Assembly: GCF_025362505.1 (NCBI RefSeq) | Contig: NZ_JANYGG010000063.1 | Location: forward strand, 1-33,283 | Length of the DNA: 33,283 nt | Origin: Sphingomonas sp. | GTDB lineage: Bacteria > Pseudomonadota > Alphaproteobacteria > Sphingomonadales > Sphingomonadaceae | Direction: 5' to 3' | In this document: positions 33,156-33,283 of the stretch, one piece after another | Layout: every line of letters begins with the position of its first letter | Numbering within the stretch: the stretch's first letter is position 1 | Notes under the pieces: model-generated | What the model was told of the DNA's origin: nothing | The model's database searches: none | The model's input: only the letters and a program-made list of their open reading frames with translations | Made by a program: the position numbers and the translations under genes

Positions 33156-33283
33156 TTAATAGCCACGGTAGCGGTGGTGGCGAACGCGGATGGTGCGATA
33201 GCCGTAGGTACGGTTGTAGCCGTAGCCGTTGTTATAGCCGTTGTAGCCCTGCGGCTGGGCGTAACCATAATAGCCGTTGTTGT
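33156..33283 (-). CDS. Gly/Tyr/Asn-rich protein, 3' fragment
   Basis: The frame enters from beyond the window and ends at TAA 33156-33158. The visible 42 residues are low in complexity: NNGYYGYAQPQGYNGYNN, then GYGYNRTYGYRTIRV and the basic end RHHRYRGY. This type of Tyr/Gly/Asn repeat tail occurs in short secreted proteins of sphingomonads. The N-terminus, and hence any signal peptide, is outside the window. Function unknown. Confidence 0.65.
   Translation of the reverse strand, partial: NNGYYGYAQPQGYNGYNNGYGYNRTYGYRTIRVRHHRYRGY

Noticed and set aside
33062-33268. 68-residue minus-strand open frame
   Set aside because: It is an out-of-frame reading of the Gly/Tyr/Asn-rich gene (Thr/Ala-rich because of the repeats).

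Overview
The window is high-GC DNA (about two thirds G+C by eye). Its gene content and protein sequences look like a sphingomonad (Alphaproteobacteria, Sphingomonadales): a short L36, TonB-dependent uptake, LepA, a dipeptidyl-type M16 protease, and a lasso-type RiPP locus with an HPr-kinase-like enzyme. This placement rests on recognising the proteins, not on a search.

Layout. 1-122: the 3' end of an IS630-family transposase. 256-1122 (-): a secreted cyclophilin. 1207-4716 (+): a compact argC-argJ-argB-argR operon whose first gene is preceded by a palindrome that fits an ArgR operator. 4777-5487: a small lipoprotein and a small secreted protein facing each other, with an intrinsic terminator between them.

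5534-12063: the most interesting region, a lasso-peptide-type cluster. On the minus strand in transcription order it runs RRE/PqqD-like B1, ABC exporter, nucleotidyltransferase, a 41-residue precursor too short for ordinary ORF calling (7828-7953), asparagine-synthetase-like cyclase and B2 peptidase. An HPrK-like kinase is divergent from B1. The precursor leader has the W-x2-P-x-L motif read by the RRE. Its predicted core, GATGSGEGTSGKS, has Glu at position 7 and ends in Ser, the residue phosphorylated in kinase-containing clusters such as paeninodin. Three things are odd: a 7-residue ring, a tail with no bulky plug residue, and a cyclase gene with no normal start codon (an apparent one-base deletion or a non-AUG start).

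11976-12829 (-): a methyltransferase without a canonical start, tail-to-tail with the kinase, behind rpmJ (L36). 13033-16715 (-): a TonB-dependent receptor translationally coupled to a Tat-exported, MSOX-like FAD oxidase, with a 20-bp palindrome upstream. 16905-19561 (-): galE and an M28 peptidase. 19732-21554 (+): an M14 carboxypeptidase and gpmA. 21584-22177 (-): a GGDEF protein, divergent from purE-purK (22296-23842, +). 23862-27951 (-): an M16 protease and an unknown secreted protein. 28070-29902 (+): lepA.

30043-31710: a small accessory patch, a vapBC toxin-antitoxin pair divergent from an HNH endonuclease whose N-terminal half is clearly AT-richer than its surroundings. 31759-32856 (-): a GAF/HisKA_2 sensor kinase. 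The window ends inside a Gly/Tyr/Asn-rich protein. I saw no tRNA, rRNA or CRISPR array.
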